Source: Treponema sp.
Lineage (GTDB): Bacteria; Spirochaetota; Spirochaetia; Treponematales; Treponemataceae
Direction: 5' to 3'
DNA length: 40,398 bases
Assembly (NCBI GenBank): GCA_024698325.1
Contig: JAILRG010000049.1
Coordinates: 1-40,398, forward strand
The notes under the pieces were generated by a model. It worked only from the letters and a program-made list of their open reading frames with translations, ran no database searches and had not been told where the DNA came from. Made by a program: the position numbers and the translations under genes. Every line of letters begins with the position of its first letter. Position 1 is the stretch's first letter. Positions 8,698-17,589 of this stretch are shown one piece after another.

Positions 8698-9333
8698 TTA
8701 GCGGTAATAGGCAAGGCGTTTTTCAATAAGCCGGAACGCCTCGCTGACCAGATAGTTCATCACAAAGTAGAAAATGCCGGCGACAAAAATAGGCGTAGTT
8801 GAAAAAAGGCGGCTCGACTGAGTCTGAGCCACGCGCAGAAGCTCAGTAACGCCGATAACCTGCACGAGCGCGGTGTCCTTGACGAGCGTAATCACTTCGT
8901 TTCCTGTCGCAGGAATTATCTGCTTAAAGACCTGGGGAAGCACAATGCGGAAAAAGGTCTGGCTCCGCGTGTAGCCGAGCATTTTTGCCGCCTCGTACTG
9001 GCCGCGCGGAATCGACTGGATGCCGCCACGGTAGATTTCTGCAAAATATGCCGCGTAGTTCACCGAAAGCGCGATGATAGCCGCCGTAAAGCGGTCGTAT
9101 GACACGCCGAAGATGTGATACGGAGCAAAGTAGACAAAGATAAGCTGCAGCATGAGTGGTGTGCCGCGAATAATCAGCATGAACACATGAGAGGCCAATG
9201 CAAGTGGCTTAAAGCGAGACATGCAGGCAGCCGCAATTGGCAAGCCTAAAGGTAGACTGAATAAAAGGGTCAAAAAAAATACCTGCACGGAGACAAACGT
9301 TCCCTGCAGCATTATTACCAGCATCTTTGTCAT
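8698..9333 (-). CDS. Polar amino-acid ABC transporter permease
   Basis: The 211-residue inner-membrane protein has about five hydrophobic segments and the HisM/GlnP-type coupling sequence ending EIYRGGIQSIPRGQYEAAKM near the middle, plus the IRGTPLMLQLIF segment typical of this family. It forms the membrane channel of the importer. I prefer the ATG at 9333 (MTKMLVIM), which has GGAG five bases upstream; an ATG six codons earlier has no ribosome site. Unusually for such an operon, 166 bases holding three stem-loops separate it from the binding-protein gene. Confidence 0.94.
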   Translation of the reverse strand: MTKMLVIMLQGTFVSVQVFFLTLLFSLPLGLPIAAACMSRFKPLALASHVFMLIIRGTPLMLQLIFVYFAPYHIFGVSYDRFTAAIIALSVNYAAYFAEIYRGGIQSIPRGQYEAAKMLGYTRSQTFFRIVLPQVFKQIIPATGNEVITLVKDTALVQVIGVTELLRVAQTQSSRLFSTTPIFVAGIFYFVMNYLVSEAFRLIEKRLAYYR

Positions 9334-9362
9334 AACATCTCCACAAAGCATTCTTGCCAGAC

Positions 9363-9404
9363 ATGCGGGGTTTTTAGGGGCAGAGTCCCTAAAGCGTGCT
9401 GGAA
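9363..9404 (-). repeat. 42-base hairpin repeat, copy 1
   Basis: On the minus strand this element begins TTCCAGCACG, contains an inverted repeat TTTAGGG...CCCTAAA (9373-9393) around the constant CTCTG core, and ends CCCGCAT. A copy of the same length lies at 32000-32041 on the plus strand, with 35 of 42 positions identical by my alignment. Two of the changed positions are base-paired partners that have both changed (T-A for C-G, and G-C for A-T), so the stem is conserved while the sequence is not. No coding capacity is seen. It could be a dispersed REP-like repeat. Confidence 0.65.
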
Positions 9405-9416
9405 AAGAAAGGGGGC

Positions 9417-9466
9417 TTGGGGGAGAGAGAAACCCGCTTCGCAGTAGAGGTTTCTCTCTCCCCCAA
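9417..9466. other. Long perfect hairpin between binding protein and permease
   Basis: TTGGGGGAGAGAGAAACC and its exact complement form an 18-bp perfect stem (9417-9434 with 9449-9466) around a 14-base loop. It lies in the mRNA between the binding-protein stop and the permease start. Intercistronic stems in importer operons (E. coli malE-malF is the known case) protect the upstream message and raise binding protein over permease; the same role is likely here but inferred. Confidence 0.7.
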
Positions 9467-9476
9467 AACAGGGGGC

Positions 9477-9494
9477 ACCGGGGAACTCCCCGGT
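9477..9494. other. GC-rich hairpin after the binding-protein stop
   Basis: ACCGGGG and CCCCGGT pair perfectly around a four-base loop. The stem begins five bases after the TAA of the binding-protein gene on the minus strand. No T-tract follows, so it looks more like a 3' exonuclease block or partial terminator than a full stop. Confidence 0.55.
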
Positions 9495-9499
9495 AAAAC

Positions 9500-10300
9500 T
9501 TATTTTCCGATTACACTAATATCGCTACCAAACCATTTTTGGCTGATTGCAGCAACGGTGCCGTCAGCGGCCATTTCTTCAAGCACAGACTGTACTTTTT
9601 CTGCAAGAAGAGGCTCGTTTTTGCGGAATGCGACACCATAGGCTTCCGGAGCAAGTCCTTCAGCAAGGACTGCAAACGGCTTACCGGTCTGCTGGATTGA
9701 GTAGTTTGCGACAACAGAATCCATGACAACGCCGTCAACGCCGCCAATTTCGAGGTCGTTCAGGGCAGTAATGTTCTCTTTGAACTCAACGACGCTCTTA
9801 AGGCTCTTTTTTACCTGAGGAGCCTCGTCCAGTGCATCCGCTGCGCTTGAACCGCTCTGCAGGCCGAGTGTCTTTCCTGCAAGGTGAGAAAGTGCCGTAA
9901 TGCCGCTGTCTGCGCGAACGACGACAACCTGTGCATTCTCAAGATACGGCTTTGTAAAACTTAAAGCTGCTTTGCGTTCTTCGGTGATTGTAAGGCCGTT
10001 CCAGATGCAGTCGATTTTGCCCGTAGAAAGCTCCTGCTCTTTTGCGCTCCAGTCAATCGGCTGAGCGCGGAAGGCAACCCCCAGACGAGCTGCAACTTCT
10101 TTTGCAAGGTCAATGTCATAGCCGACAATCTGATTGTTTTCATCGCGGAAACCAAGCGGCGGGAATGAGTCATCCAAACCAAGCACGAACTCGCCGCGCT
10201 CCTGCAATGCTTTTACCGGGTCAGAAGCAGCTTTCTTTGCGCAGCCCATAACCGCACCGAGCGCCACACACGCCAGCGCAACAGTCATAATTTTTTTCAT
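9500..10300 (-). CDS. Amino-acid ABC transporter substrate-binding lipoprotein
   Basis: The 266-residue product is a family 3 extracellular solute-binding protein. It begins MKKIMTVALACVALGAVMGC, a lipoprotein-type signal with Cys at residue 20, so it should be tethered to a membrane facing the periplasm. The mature protein has the family signature GYDIDLAKEVAARLG and the downstream DCIWNGLTITEERK and KWFG segments. The start at 10300 has a strong GAGGAG six bases upstream; the frame is open for 63 further codons, but that stretch reads through the end of argH and is not used. Substrate is uncertain; arginine, cystine or glutamine types all fit the fold. Confidence 0.94.
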   Translation of the reverse strand: MKKIMTVALACVALGAVMGCAKKAASDPVKALQERGEFVLGLDDSFPPLGFRDENNQIVGYDIDLAKEVAARLGVAFRAQPIDWSAKEQELSTGKIDCIWNGLTITEERKAALSFTKPYLENAQVVVVRADSGITALSHLAGKTLGLQSGSSAADALDEAPQVKKSLKSVVEFKENITALNDLEIGGVDGVVMDSVVANYSIQQTGKPFAVLAEGLAPEAYGVAFRKNEPLLAEKVQSVLEEMAADGTVAAISQKWFGSDISVIGK

Positions 10301-10361
10301 ATCAAACTCCTCATTTTTTTTCTCGCCGATAACGCAGGTACACGCGAAATCTGCGAGCAAT

Positions 10362-11807
10362 TTACTTTTCACCAAATGCCCGCAAAGCCGCGATTTGTGC
10401 CTCAACCTGAGCCTTAGCAGGGCCGCCGGTGGTACTGCGAGCTTCGGCGCAGGCGCGCGGGGAAATCTTTGCAAAGATGTCATCCTCAAAAAGCGGCGAA
10501 ACAGCCTTAAGCTCAGCTAAGGTAAGCGCCTCAATTGCGCTCCGTTTTGTTTCGATGCACAGGCGCACACACTGGGCTGCAACGCCGTGCGCGGTGCGGA
10601 ACGGCATTCCCTTACGCACCAGGTAATCTGCCACGTCGGTTGCATTTGCAAAGCCGCCGTCACAGCTCTGTGCCATTTTTTCAGTATTCCAGCGGGCGCT
10701 TTTTATCATCGCCTCAAAGACAATGACGTTTCCAAGCACTGTGTCGTAGGAATCGAAAAGCGGCGCTTTGTCTTCCTGCATGTCGCGGTCATACGAAAGC
10801 GGCAATCCCTTCATCATCGTAAGGAGTGAGACCAGGTCGCCGTATACTTTTCCGGTGCGGCCGCGGATAAGCTCTGCAAAGTCAGGGTTTTTCTTCTGCG
10901 GCATGATTGAGCTTCCCGTAGACCATTTTTCGCTCAGGTCAATAAAGCCAAACTCTGTCGTCGCCCAGTACACGACTTCCTCACTCATGCGGCTTAAGTG
11001 CATCTGTAAGAGCGCAAAGTCAGAGGCAAACTCGATGCAGTAGTCGCGGTCAGAGACGCTGTCGAGGCTGTTTTCGGTAACGCCGGAAAAGCCCAGCGCT
11101 GCAGCGACAGCCTCGCGGTCGAGCGGAAGCCCGCTTCCGGCAAGCGCGCCGCTACCAAGCGGGCTTTTGTCGATGCGGCGAAGCGTGTCTGAAAGACGCT
11201 CAACGTCGCGGGTAAGCGCCCATGCCCATGCGCACAGATGCTGGGCAAGCGTGACCGGCTGGGCATGCTGCATGTGCGTGTAGCCGGTTAGCAGCGTGTC
11301 GGTATGAGCAGAGGCGATATCTGCAAGTGTTTTAATCAGCGATTTTACGGCTTTCTGCAGGTCGGGAATCGCGCGGCGAAGATACAGGCGCTCGTCAAGC
11401 GCAATCTGGTCGTTGCGGCTTCGGCCGGTATGAAGCTTTTTTCCCGGCTCGCCTATGCGGTCGGTCAGCGTAGCCTCCACAAAGGAGTGAATGTCCTCGG
11501 CACTGTAGTCGATTGAAAGCGCGCCTCGCTCCAGGTCGTCCGCAACGGATGTAAGGCCTGCCTGAATCTGCACGTTTTCGTCCACGCTCAAAATGCCCTG
11601 CTTACAGAGCATGGCGGCGTGCGCGCGGCTTCCGGCAATATCATCGAGCGCCATGCGCTCATCTACATGAATTGAAGTCTCAAACTCAACGGCTGCTGCA
11701 TCAGGCCCTTCGGCAAAACGTCCGTGCCAGAGCGCCGCATGGTTGTTATCGGTGAGAGCGCCGTGGGCGCCCGTTATGGCGCCTTGTGCGCCTTTCTGTT
11801 CCTGCAT
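10362..11807 (-). CDS. argH: Argininosuccinate lyase
   Basis: ArgH splits argininosuccinate into arginine and fumarate, the last step of arginine synthesis, in the cytoplasm. The 481-residue product shows LWHGRFAEG near residue 34, LHTGRSRNDQ near 124, TGYTHMQHAQPVT near 180 and the fumarase-superfamily signature GSSIMPQKKNPD near 297, which carries the catalytic Ser loop. It has about 30 extra N-terminal residues compared with many ArgH proteins, and no later ATG, GTG or TTG in frame could shorten it. No Shine-Dalgarno is visible before the ATG at 11807, while a promoter -10 ends 8 bases upstream, so the message may be leaderless. No argG is in the window; the next genes encode an amino-acid importer. 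Confidence 0.97.
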   Translation of the reverse strand: MQEQKGAQGAITGAHGALTDNNHAALWHGRFAEGPDAAAVEFETSIHVDERMALDDIAGSRAHAAMLCKQGILSVDENVQIQAGLTSVADDLERGALSIDYSAEDIHSFVEATLTDRIGEPGKKLHTGRSRNDQIALDERLYLRRAIPDLQKAVKSLIKTLADIASAHTDTLLTGYTHMQHAQPVTLAQHLCAWAWALTRDVERLSDTLRRIDKSPLGSGALAGSGLPLDREAVAAALGFSGVTENSLDSVSDRDYCIEFASDFALLQMHLSRMSEEVVYWATTEFGFIDLSEKWSTGSSIMPQKKNPDFAELIRGRTGKVYGDLVSLLTMMKGLPLSYDRDMQEDKAPLFDSYDTVLGNVIVFEAMIKSARWNTEKMAQSCDGGFANATDVADYLVRKGMPFRTAHGVAAQCVRLCIETKRSAIEALTLAELKAVSPLFEDDIFAKISPRACAEARSTTGGPAKAQVEAQIAALRAFGEK

Positions 11808-11815
11808 AATGCAAA

Positions 11816-11844
11816 AGTATACAGAAATCACTTCAGAAAGTCTA
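11816..11844 (-). promoter_or_regulatory. Promoter of argH, possibly leaderless
   Basis: TATACT (11816-11821) is preceded by TAGACT (11839-11844) at exactly 17 bases. Only eight bases lie between the -10 and the ATG, so a normal start site would leave a leader of about 0-3 bases. Confidence 0.55.
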
Positions 11845-11898
11845 TAAAAATACAGTTTTTACAGTGCGGCTTCAGTAATTAAGAATCGCTGCTTTGCC

Positions 11899-14800
11899 TC
11901 ATTCAAGCTCCGGGTAGCCGCTATCTCCCATTTTCCAGCTGGAAAGGCCGCTTTCAGCCTGAGTAACGGCGTTCAGAATGGTTACCAAATTCGTGCCGGC
12001 CGCATAGCTTGTGCCGCCTGCAGTGACAGCTTCGGACGTAACGCAGGCACTTCCGTCAGAGGTAAAGGCCGAGGTATTCTGCAAAGTTCCCGTTTCCGAA
12101 ATTTGATTTACCGAGCCGGTAAGATAGTAGCAGTTTGAGATGGATGGGTTTGTATCAGAAGATGTACCCATTACAGCCGCAGAGTATGCTGACGAGGTGT
12201 CCCCAACCGTGCCGGCATTCAGGCAGTTTGAAACATTCAGGGTAACAGTGGAACTGATGTTTCCGACAAGACCGCCGCAATACGTAGTGCTTGTGCCCCC
12301 GTTTATTGAGCCGTAATTTGCGCAGTTTGTAATCTGTATGGTGCCGGAAGAAATAGCATGTCCTATAATGCCGCCAAGATAGCCGTCACTATTAGAACTG
12401 GCTACAGAACCATAATTGGCACAATTGGTGATGGTTAGCGTTCCTCCGTCAGAAAGATTCACCCAGCCTGCAATGCCGCCTATATATTTTTTGTTTTCGG
12501 CACTGTAACTGACGTTAGTTATGCACTTGTTCACCGTAACAGGTCCTGAACCAATGACGTTAGCAATCATACCACACGATGCCCTGGCAGATGTCGAACC
12601 AGAAAGGGTCAGGTTTTGAATCACCGCGCCGCTAGATACATAGCCAAAAAGACCGGTATTCGAGGACTGGCTTACCACATAATTCGATATTTCATGCCCG
12701 GCGCCATCGAATGTTCCGCAGAATGGATAAGTGGAGCTTCCGATTGGCGTTATTCCGACTCCCTCCAGGTCAATGTCGCCGGAAAGGACGAACGTAACGC
12801 CGGACATTGTCGCATGGTCTGTATTTACCCATGAAAGCAGCGTTTCCAGCTCGGAACGTGAAGAAAGGCCGTAGGTTCCAGATGAAGGAGCTTCCGAAAG
12901 CGAGCTTACGCTTGGAACAATCAAAACAGAGCCGTCGGAGCAGACGATTTCTGTAAACGGCGCATTTTTATTCCAGTCGGTGCCGAGTGTAAGCGCATTC
13001 CATTCGCTGGTAGTGCCGGCAAAGCCGAATGAGGTAAGGCTCGTGCAACCATAGAAAGCAGAACCATTTATCTGAGTTACTGTAGCAGGGAGGGTGATAG
13101 ATTCAAGCGCCGTACAGTTATAGAACGTCTGGCTTGTAATAGATTCAAGATTCGTGCAGTCTGACAAATCAAGAGAGAGTAGTATTCCAGATGCCAAGTC
13201 TTTTATCGCATCAGCAACAGATACTGAAAGAACGCCTGCCGTAAGGCTTCCGGTCACCTTCAGCTCTGCGCTTTCAGTAAGGCTTCCGATAACGGTAGCA
13301 AGAGCTGAAGCGTACACTGCGCCGCGCTTAAGGCAGCCGGCAGAATCAACCGTCCATTCTCCGGTAGAATCCGGCGTAACGGCAAATTTCGCGTATTCGC
13401 TTGCGACCATGCCGGAAGTGTCGCCGTCAGCCAGCACCTGCTTTCCTGCCGTATACACTTTCGGTAAGACCGTCGCAACAGGTTCATCAGCGGTAAGCTC
13501 GCCGTCAATCGTAATGACACAGCTTTTATCCGTGTTGAGGTAGAAATCATTTGCGCCGGCATCACCAGCGGGAATTGAAATCGAGCCTTTAAGCTTTGCT
13601 TCCGGAAGCAGACTTGCGCTGTTCAAGGCTACAGCGCCACCATGAGCGGCGGCGTTACCGGCAATCGTACCGCCGTAAAGGATAAGCGAGCCTTTATCAA
13701 CAGCATACACGCCGCCGCCGTAGCCGTCGGGAGCCGCATTTTCGGAAATAGTGCCAGAATACATTTCCAGAATAGAGGGCGTCGAGCTGGTGCTTGATAA
13801 AACGTATATGCCTCCGCCAGCTCCGCTTGAGTAGTTCCGGTAGATGCCGCCTGTTAAGGCAGATTGTTCTGTCGTACCGTCGGAATTCAGCTTTACGCCA
13901 AGGAACAACCGCGCAGAGCTGGCTCCAGACTTCTGATAAATACCGCCGCCCTGAGTCGCACTGTTTGAATGAACGGAACTTGTAGCCACACCCGTGCCTG
14001 ACTCACCGACAGAAGCCGTGCCGGACAGATAGACGCTTCCGGTATTGTAGATACCGCCGCCAAGTCCCGTGTCAGTGTCGGTTCCCGTAGTGGAATTCCC
14101 GATGACAGAACCGCCCGTCATGGCAATAGTTCCGCCGTTGTTATAGACACCGGCGCCGGACAATGCGTTGTTGGAATCAACCTTACCGCCGCTCATCCTG
14201 AAGGCAGATGTACCGCCGCTGTATACGCCGCCGCCGTAACGGGTTGCGACGTTGCCTTCAATCGCGCCGCCAGTCATTTCAAACGCCTCGGATCCGCCTA
14301 AGCGCACGCCGCCGCCGTCGGTAAATACGCAGTTGTACTTGATGGAGCCGCCGTTCATTTTTACGACGGCGCTATCGGCTGTGTAAATGCCGCCACCCTG
14401 ATGAGCTGCATAGTTGTAGAAAATACCGCCTGTAAAGTCTGCGGTTGTGCCGGCGGCGCTGTAGCCGAGGTACAGGGCGCCTTCCGTGTAAATACCGGCG
14501 CCGTGACAGTTAGCGCCTGCCGAATTGGAATTATCTGTCAATGTCGCAGCAGCGCCTTTTGATTCATCTCCGATAACAGCCGTGCCGTACATGAAGAACG
14601 TGCCTTTATTGTACACGCCGCCGCCGCTGCAGGTTGCTGCGTTTCCGCTTATCGTGCCGCCGCTCATCGTGAGCGTAGCACCCGATGAGTTTACAAAAAT
14701 TCCGGCACCGCTGACTTTAGATGTGTTATCGCTTATGGATCCGCCGCTTATCTTTACAGACGAGCTTCCGGCCACATACATGCCACCGCCGCCGTCCATC

Positions 14801-17586
14801 TTTGAGGCAGTATTCGAATCTCCCAGAGATGCATTGCTGCTGACAGATCCGCCTTTCATGGTAACTTCGCAGCCCGCGGAAACTACGATGCCGCCGCCGC
14901 AGCCTTTTGCGCAGTTGTAGGTAATCAAAACGCCGTCTTCGATTGTAAGCTCACCGCCGTCGCAGAAGATGCCGCCGCCACCTGCGTCTGCAGATTCTGA
15001 TTCAGAAGCGTAGTTAAAGCTGATGACCGTGCCGTCGAGTACGTTCAGCGTGCCGGTATTGTAGATGCCGCCGCCGGAAGCGGTTGCCTTGTTCGCATAC
15101 AAACTGTCGGAAGCGGCGGAAGTTGCGTTCTTGTCGCCGATGATAGCCCCTTTGAGCGTCATTGAGCCTGCGTTGTAGATGCCGCCGCCGTTTGCTTTTG
15201 CATTGTTTCCGGTTATGGTGGTATCGCTGATGGTAACGGTCGTGCCGGCCTCCGCGTAAATACCGCCGCCGTTATCGGTCTCGTTGCCGTTTCCGGAAAG
15301 AGAGCCGCCGATGGTGCATCCGCTGATAGTCACGGCGCCCGTACCGCTTACGGCAATGCCGCTGGAGCTGTTCATGCTGACAGTACAGTCCTTTATAGAC
15401 ACAGCCCCGGTTCCCGATGTGGCAATGCCGGTGCTGCCGCTCTGTATCTTGAGTCCGGAAACAACGACAGGCACCGAGGCCGAAATCGAAAGCACGGTGC
15501 CCGCTCCGCCACCGCTTAACACGTCATTTCCGGTGGTGGTCGACGCCACGATGGAAAGAGAGGCGGCTTTCAGCTCGCCTACAGATGCTGCCGTCCCGTT
15601 CAGCGCGCCGTCAACATACACAACCCAGTCGGCATTTGTGACGCCGTTTGCTTCTGCTAGCTCATTCAGCCTGCCGCTTTCGCCGACAGCAGCCTCGAGC
15701 GTTTTGAGCGCTGCTGTCGAAGTCTGGCCGTCGTTATCATCATTTCCGCTTGAAGAAACGTACAGGCCATACACGATGCCCGTAAAGTAGCCGGGAGTGC
15801 CTGCCTTGTCGATGCAGGCATAGGTTGCATCCGTGTAGCTGGGGTCAAATGCGGTGCCGGCGCCCCCGGTGAGCGACGTACAGCCGGTAAACATGCCGGC
15901 AGAATCAGTAACAGAGGCAGTCGTAAACGAAGAGCTTACCTGTATCGCCGAAAGACTTGCGCAGCCGTTAAACATGTTTGTAGTTTTCGTTACCAGAGAC
16001 GTGTCAAAACTGCGCAGATTGAGTGCTGCAAGGCTTGTGCACTCATCGAACAGGTACGCCATGGTAGTGACGTTTTCCGTATTCCAGGTTGAAAGGTCAA
16101 TCGTCGTAAGGGCGGAACAGCCGGAAAACATGTGTTCCATGTTCGTCACGCCAGACGTGTCAAAGCCCTTCGCATCAACGTTCTTGAGCTTCGTGCACTG
16201 ATAAAACAGCTCTTGAGAGTCAGAATCCAGAACGACAGTCTCGCCGTCTGCAACCGAAAGCCCCACCTGAGCGGCACCTGTATTTTTGATAGCATACGAA
16301 ACGGTGCCTTCAGTCCCGGATTTTCCGAGGTCGGCGGCGCTTACACTGCTGTACAGCGTTATCTCGATGGCCCCCGTTGCAGTGGTAATCGCATCGACAG
16401 CGGCAGCAAGCGAAGAGTATGATGTGAGTCCTGCGCTATCCTGCACCGTAATCTGGAATGCGTCCCACGAAGCATACACGTGTATGTTCCTTGCAGTTCC
16501 GCCTGCCACAGTGGTGATTTTACCTGCAGCTGACAACGACTCGTCCGTGTACCAGCCGCAAAAACCGTGGCCGGAAAGAACAGCATCTGGAAGCGCCATG
16601 TCCGCGCTCTTCCGGGAAAACTGCAGTGGTGCGCCTGAGGAAAACGTAATGCCGCCGGTACTGCCGTCAATCTGAGTGAAAGCGCCGTCAAGCGTGCCGT
16701 CGCCGTCGCTGTCAATCTGGCTCCAGTAGGTAATTGTGTACAGCTCATTTAAGTCGATAGAACGGACTGCATGGCTTGTAAGCCCCGGAACGACGCGAAC
16801 CAGCTCCCTGTAGGAGTTGAGCGGAATGTCGCCGTCGTCGCCGCCAAAAAATGCTATGGAAACACGGTACATTCCCGCCTCAACAGAAGCATCTTTCAGC
16901 TCCTCTGCCCCCTTTGCGTAGATAACCGTACCGCCGGAAGCTGCTGCTGGCGTAAGGTCTTCGGGAGCCAGCACCTCCGTGTCATCGGAAGGATTAATCA
17001 GTGAGCCGGTTATCCTTGTCGCGCTTCCAGAATAGGTAAGCGTAAGGCTGAAGGCGCCCCAGTCGCCGGCCGGCATGAGCGTAAAAGCGACCGTGTTGGA
17101 AGCGGAAGAAGAGAGCGTTTCTGTTGCGTTTCCGCTGTAGGTAATGCCGTCCAGGCTTGCAGAAAGCGTAAAGTCATACGTCCCTGCATAAAAAGCGGCT
17201 GAAGCAAGCGAGGCATTGAGAGCGGATAGCGAGGCTGCGCTAAAGCTGCGTTCGGATTCGCCAGATCCAGAGGGGGCGGCCGTAAGGATAACGTCTGTAA
17301 GCCCCGAGCTGTCAGGATTGTCTGGAAGCACCGTGCGATAGTCCCCGCCAAAAGCACCTGCACCGCCTGCGGGGGCTTCGCTGTCAGGAGCGTCTGCGGC
17401 GCCTGCAGTTCTTGAAACGGAAGCAGTTACCGAAAGCGTTACGCACGCCTCTCCGGATGCGGCTCTTTCTCCGGCAGAGAAAAGCGCGCAGGAAAACACC
17501 GTGCAGGCAAGCTGCGCGCATAAAGCCAGAGAGAAAAGTGCGGGAGAAAAAGACTTACGGCGCTTTCTTAAAAAGAAAGGTTTCAT
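11899..17586 (-). CDS. Giant mosaic surface protein (BspA/beta-helix/LRR/GLUG)
   Basis: This 1895-residue secreted protein opens with a basic stretch and a hydrophobic core (FSPALFSLALCAQLACTVFS), with Cys residues at 23, 28 and 33, so it may be a lipoprotein, though the lipobox is not clean. Modules in order: an N-terminal domain shared with the next gene; a Listeria-Bacteroides-type repeat ending in HVYASWD near 375; BspA-type DUF285 repeats at about 465-600 (for example VTNMEHMFSGCSAL); a right-handed beta-helix at about 695-1330 with some 18 GGGIY-like turns; a beta-helix cap module near 1345-1420; an LRR_5 segment near 1478-1535; and four GLUG-type repeats near 1655-1785 (NCANYGS). AGGAG precedes the ATG by 8 bases, and the previous gene ends 3 bases upstream. 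Adhesion is a plausible role but inferred. Confidence 0.85.
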   Translation of the reverse strand: MKPFFLRKRRKSFSPALFSLALCAQLACTVFSCALFSAGERAASGEACVTLSVTASVSRTAGAADAPDSEAPAGGAGAFGGDYRTVLPDNPDSSGLTDVILTAAPSGSGESERSFSAASLSALNASLASAAFYAGTYDFTLSASLDGITYSGNATETLSSSASNTVAFTLMPAGDWGAFSLTLTYSGSATRITGSLINPSDDTEVLAPEDLTPAAASGGTVIYAKGAEELKDASVEAGMYRVSIAFFGGDDGDIPLNSYRELVRVVPGLTSHAVRSIDLNELYTITYWSQIDSDGDGTLDGAFTQIDGSTGGITFSSGAPLQFSRKSADMALPDAVLSGHGFCGWYTDESLSAAGKITTVAGGTARNIHVYASWDAFQITVQDSAGLTSYSSLAAAVDAITTATGAIEITLYSSVSAADLGKSGTEGTVSYAIKNTGAAQVGLSVADGETVVLDSDSQELFYQCTKLKNVDAKGFDTSGVTNMEHMFSGCSALTTIDLSTWNTENVTTMAYLFDECTSLAALNLRSFDTSLVTKTTNMFNGCASLSAIQVSSSFTTASVTDSAGMFTGCTSLTGGAGTAFDPSYTDATYACIDKAGTPGYFTGIVYGLYVSSSGNDDNDGQTSTAALKTLEAAVGESGRLNELAEANGVTNADWVVYVDGALNGTAASVGELKAASLSIVASTTTGNDVLSGGGAGTVLSISASVPVVVSGLKIQSGSTGIATSGTGAVSIKDCTVSMNSSSGIAVSGTGAVTISGCTIGGSLSGNGNETDNGGGIYAEAGTTVTISDTTITGNNAKANGGGIYNAGSMTLKGAIIGDKNATSAASDSLYANKATASGGGIYNTGTLNVLDGTVISFNYASESESADAGGGGIFCDGGELTIEDGVLITYNCAKGCGGGIVVSAGCEVTMKGGSVSSNASLGDSNTASKMDGGGGMYVAGSSSVKISGGSISDNTSKVSGAGIFVNSSGATLTMSGGTISGNAATCSGGGVYNKGTFFMYGTAVIGDESKGAAATLTDNSNSAGANCHGAGIYTEGALYLGYSAAGTTADFTGGIFYNYAAHQGGGIYTADSAVVKMNGGSIKYNCVFTDGGGVRLGGSEAFEMTGGAIEGNVATRYGGGVYSGGTSAFRMSGGKVDSNNALSGAGVYNNGGTIAMTGGSVIGNSTTGTDTDTGLGGGIYNTGSVYLSGTASVGESGTGVATSSVHSNSATQGGGIYQKSGASSARLFLGVKLNSDGTTEQSALTGGIYRNYSSGAGGGIYVLSSTSSTPSILEMYSGTISENAAPDGYGGGVYAVDKGSLILYGGTIAGNAAAHGGAVALNSASLLPEAKLKGSISIPAGDAGANDFYLNTDKSCVITIDGELTADEPVATVLPKVYTAGKQVLADGDTSGMVASEYAKFAVTPDSTGEWTVDSAGCLKRGAVYASALATVIGSLTESAELKVTGSLTAGVLSVSVADAIKDLASGILLSLDLSDCTNLESITSQTFYNCTALESITLPATVTQINGSAFYGCTSLTSFGFAGTTSEWNALTLGTDWNKNAPFTEIVCSDGSVLIVPSVSSLSEAPSSGTYGLSSRSELETLLSWVNTDHATMSGVTFVLSGDIDLEGVGITPIGSSTYPFCGTFDGAGHEISNYVVSQSSNTGLFGYVSSGAVIQNLTLSGSTSARASCGMIANVIGSGPVTVNKCITNVSYSAENKKYIGGIAGWVNLSDGGTLTITNCANYGSVASSNSDGYLGGIIGHAISSGTIQITNCANYGSINGGTSTTYCGGLVGNISSTVTLNVSNCLNAGTVGDTSSAYSAAVMGTSSDTNPSISNCYYLTGSVNQISETGTLQNTSAFTSDGSACVTSEAVTAGGTSYAAGTNLVTILNAVTQAESGLSSWKMGDSGYPELE

Positions 17587-17589
17587 ACG

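Noticed and set aside
10301..10489. 63-codon N-terminal extension of the substrate-binding protein
   Set aside because: It reads through the 3' end of argH, while the internal ATG has a strong GAGGAG and starts a proper lipoprotein signal.
13600..15500. Regularly spaced GCCGCC-rich direct repeats suggesting a CRISPR or satellite
   Set aside because: They are the codons for GGGIY turns of a beta-helix in one long reading frame; spacing is irregular and no spacers or cas genes are present.
15284..15790. 168-codon plus-strand open frame opposite the 1895-residue protein gene
   Set aside because: It is Pro/Ala/Val-rich only because it is complementary to Gly/Ser/Thr repeats; no signal, ribosome site or domain.
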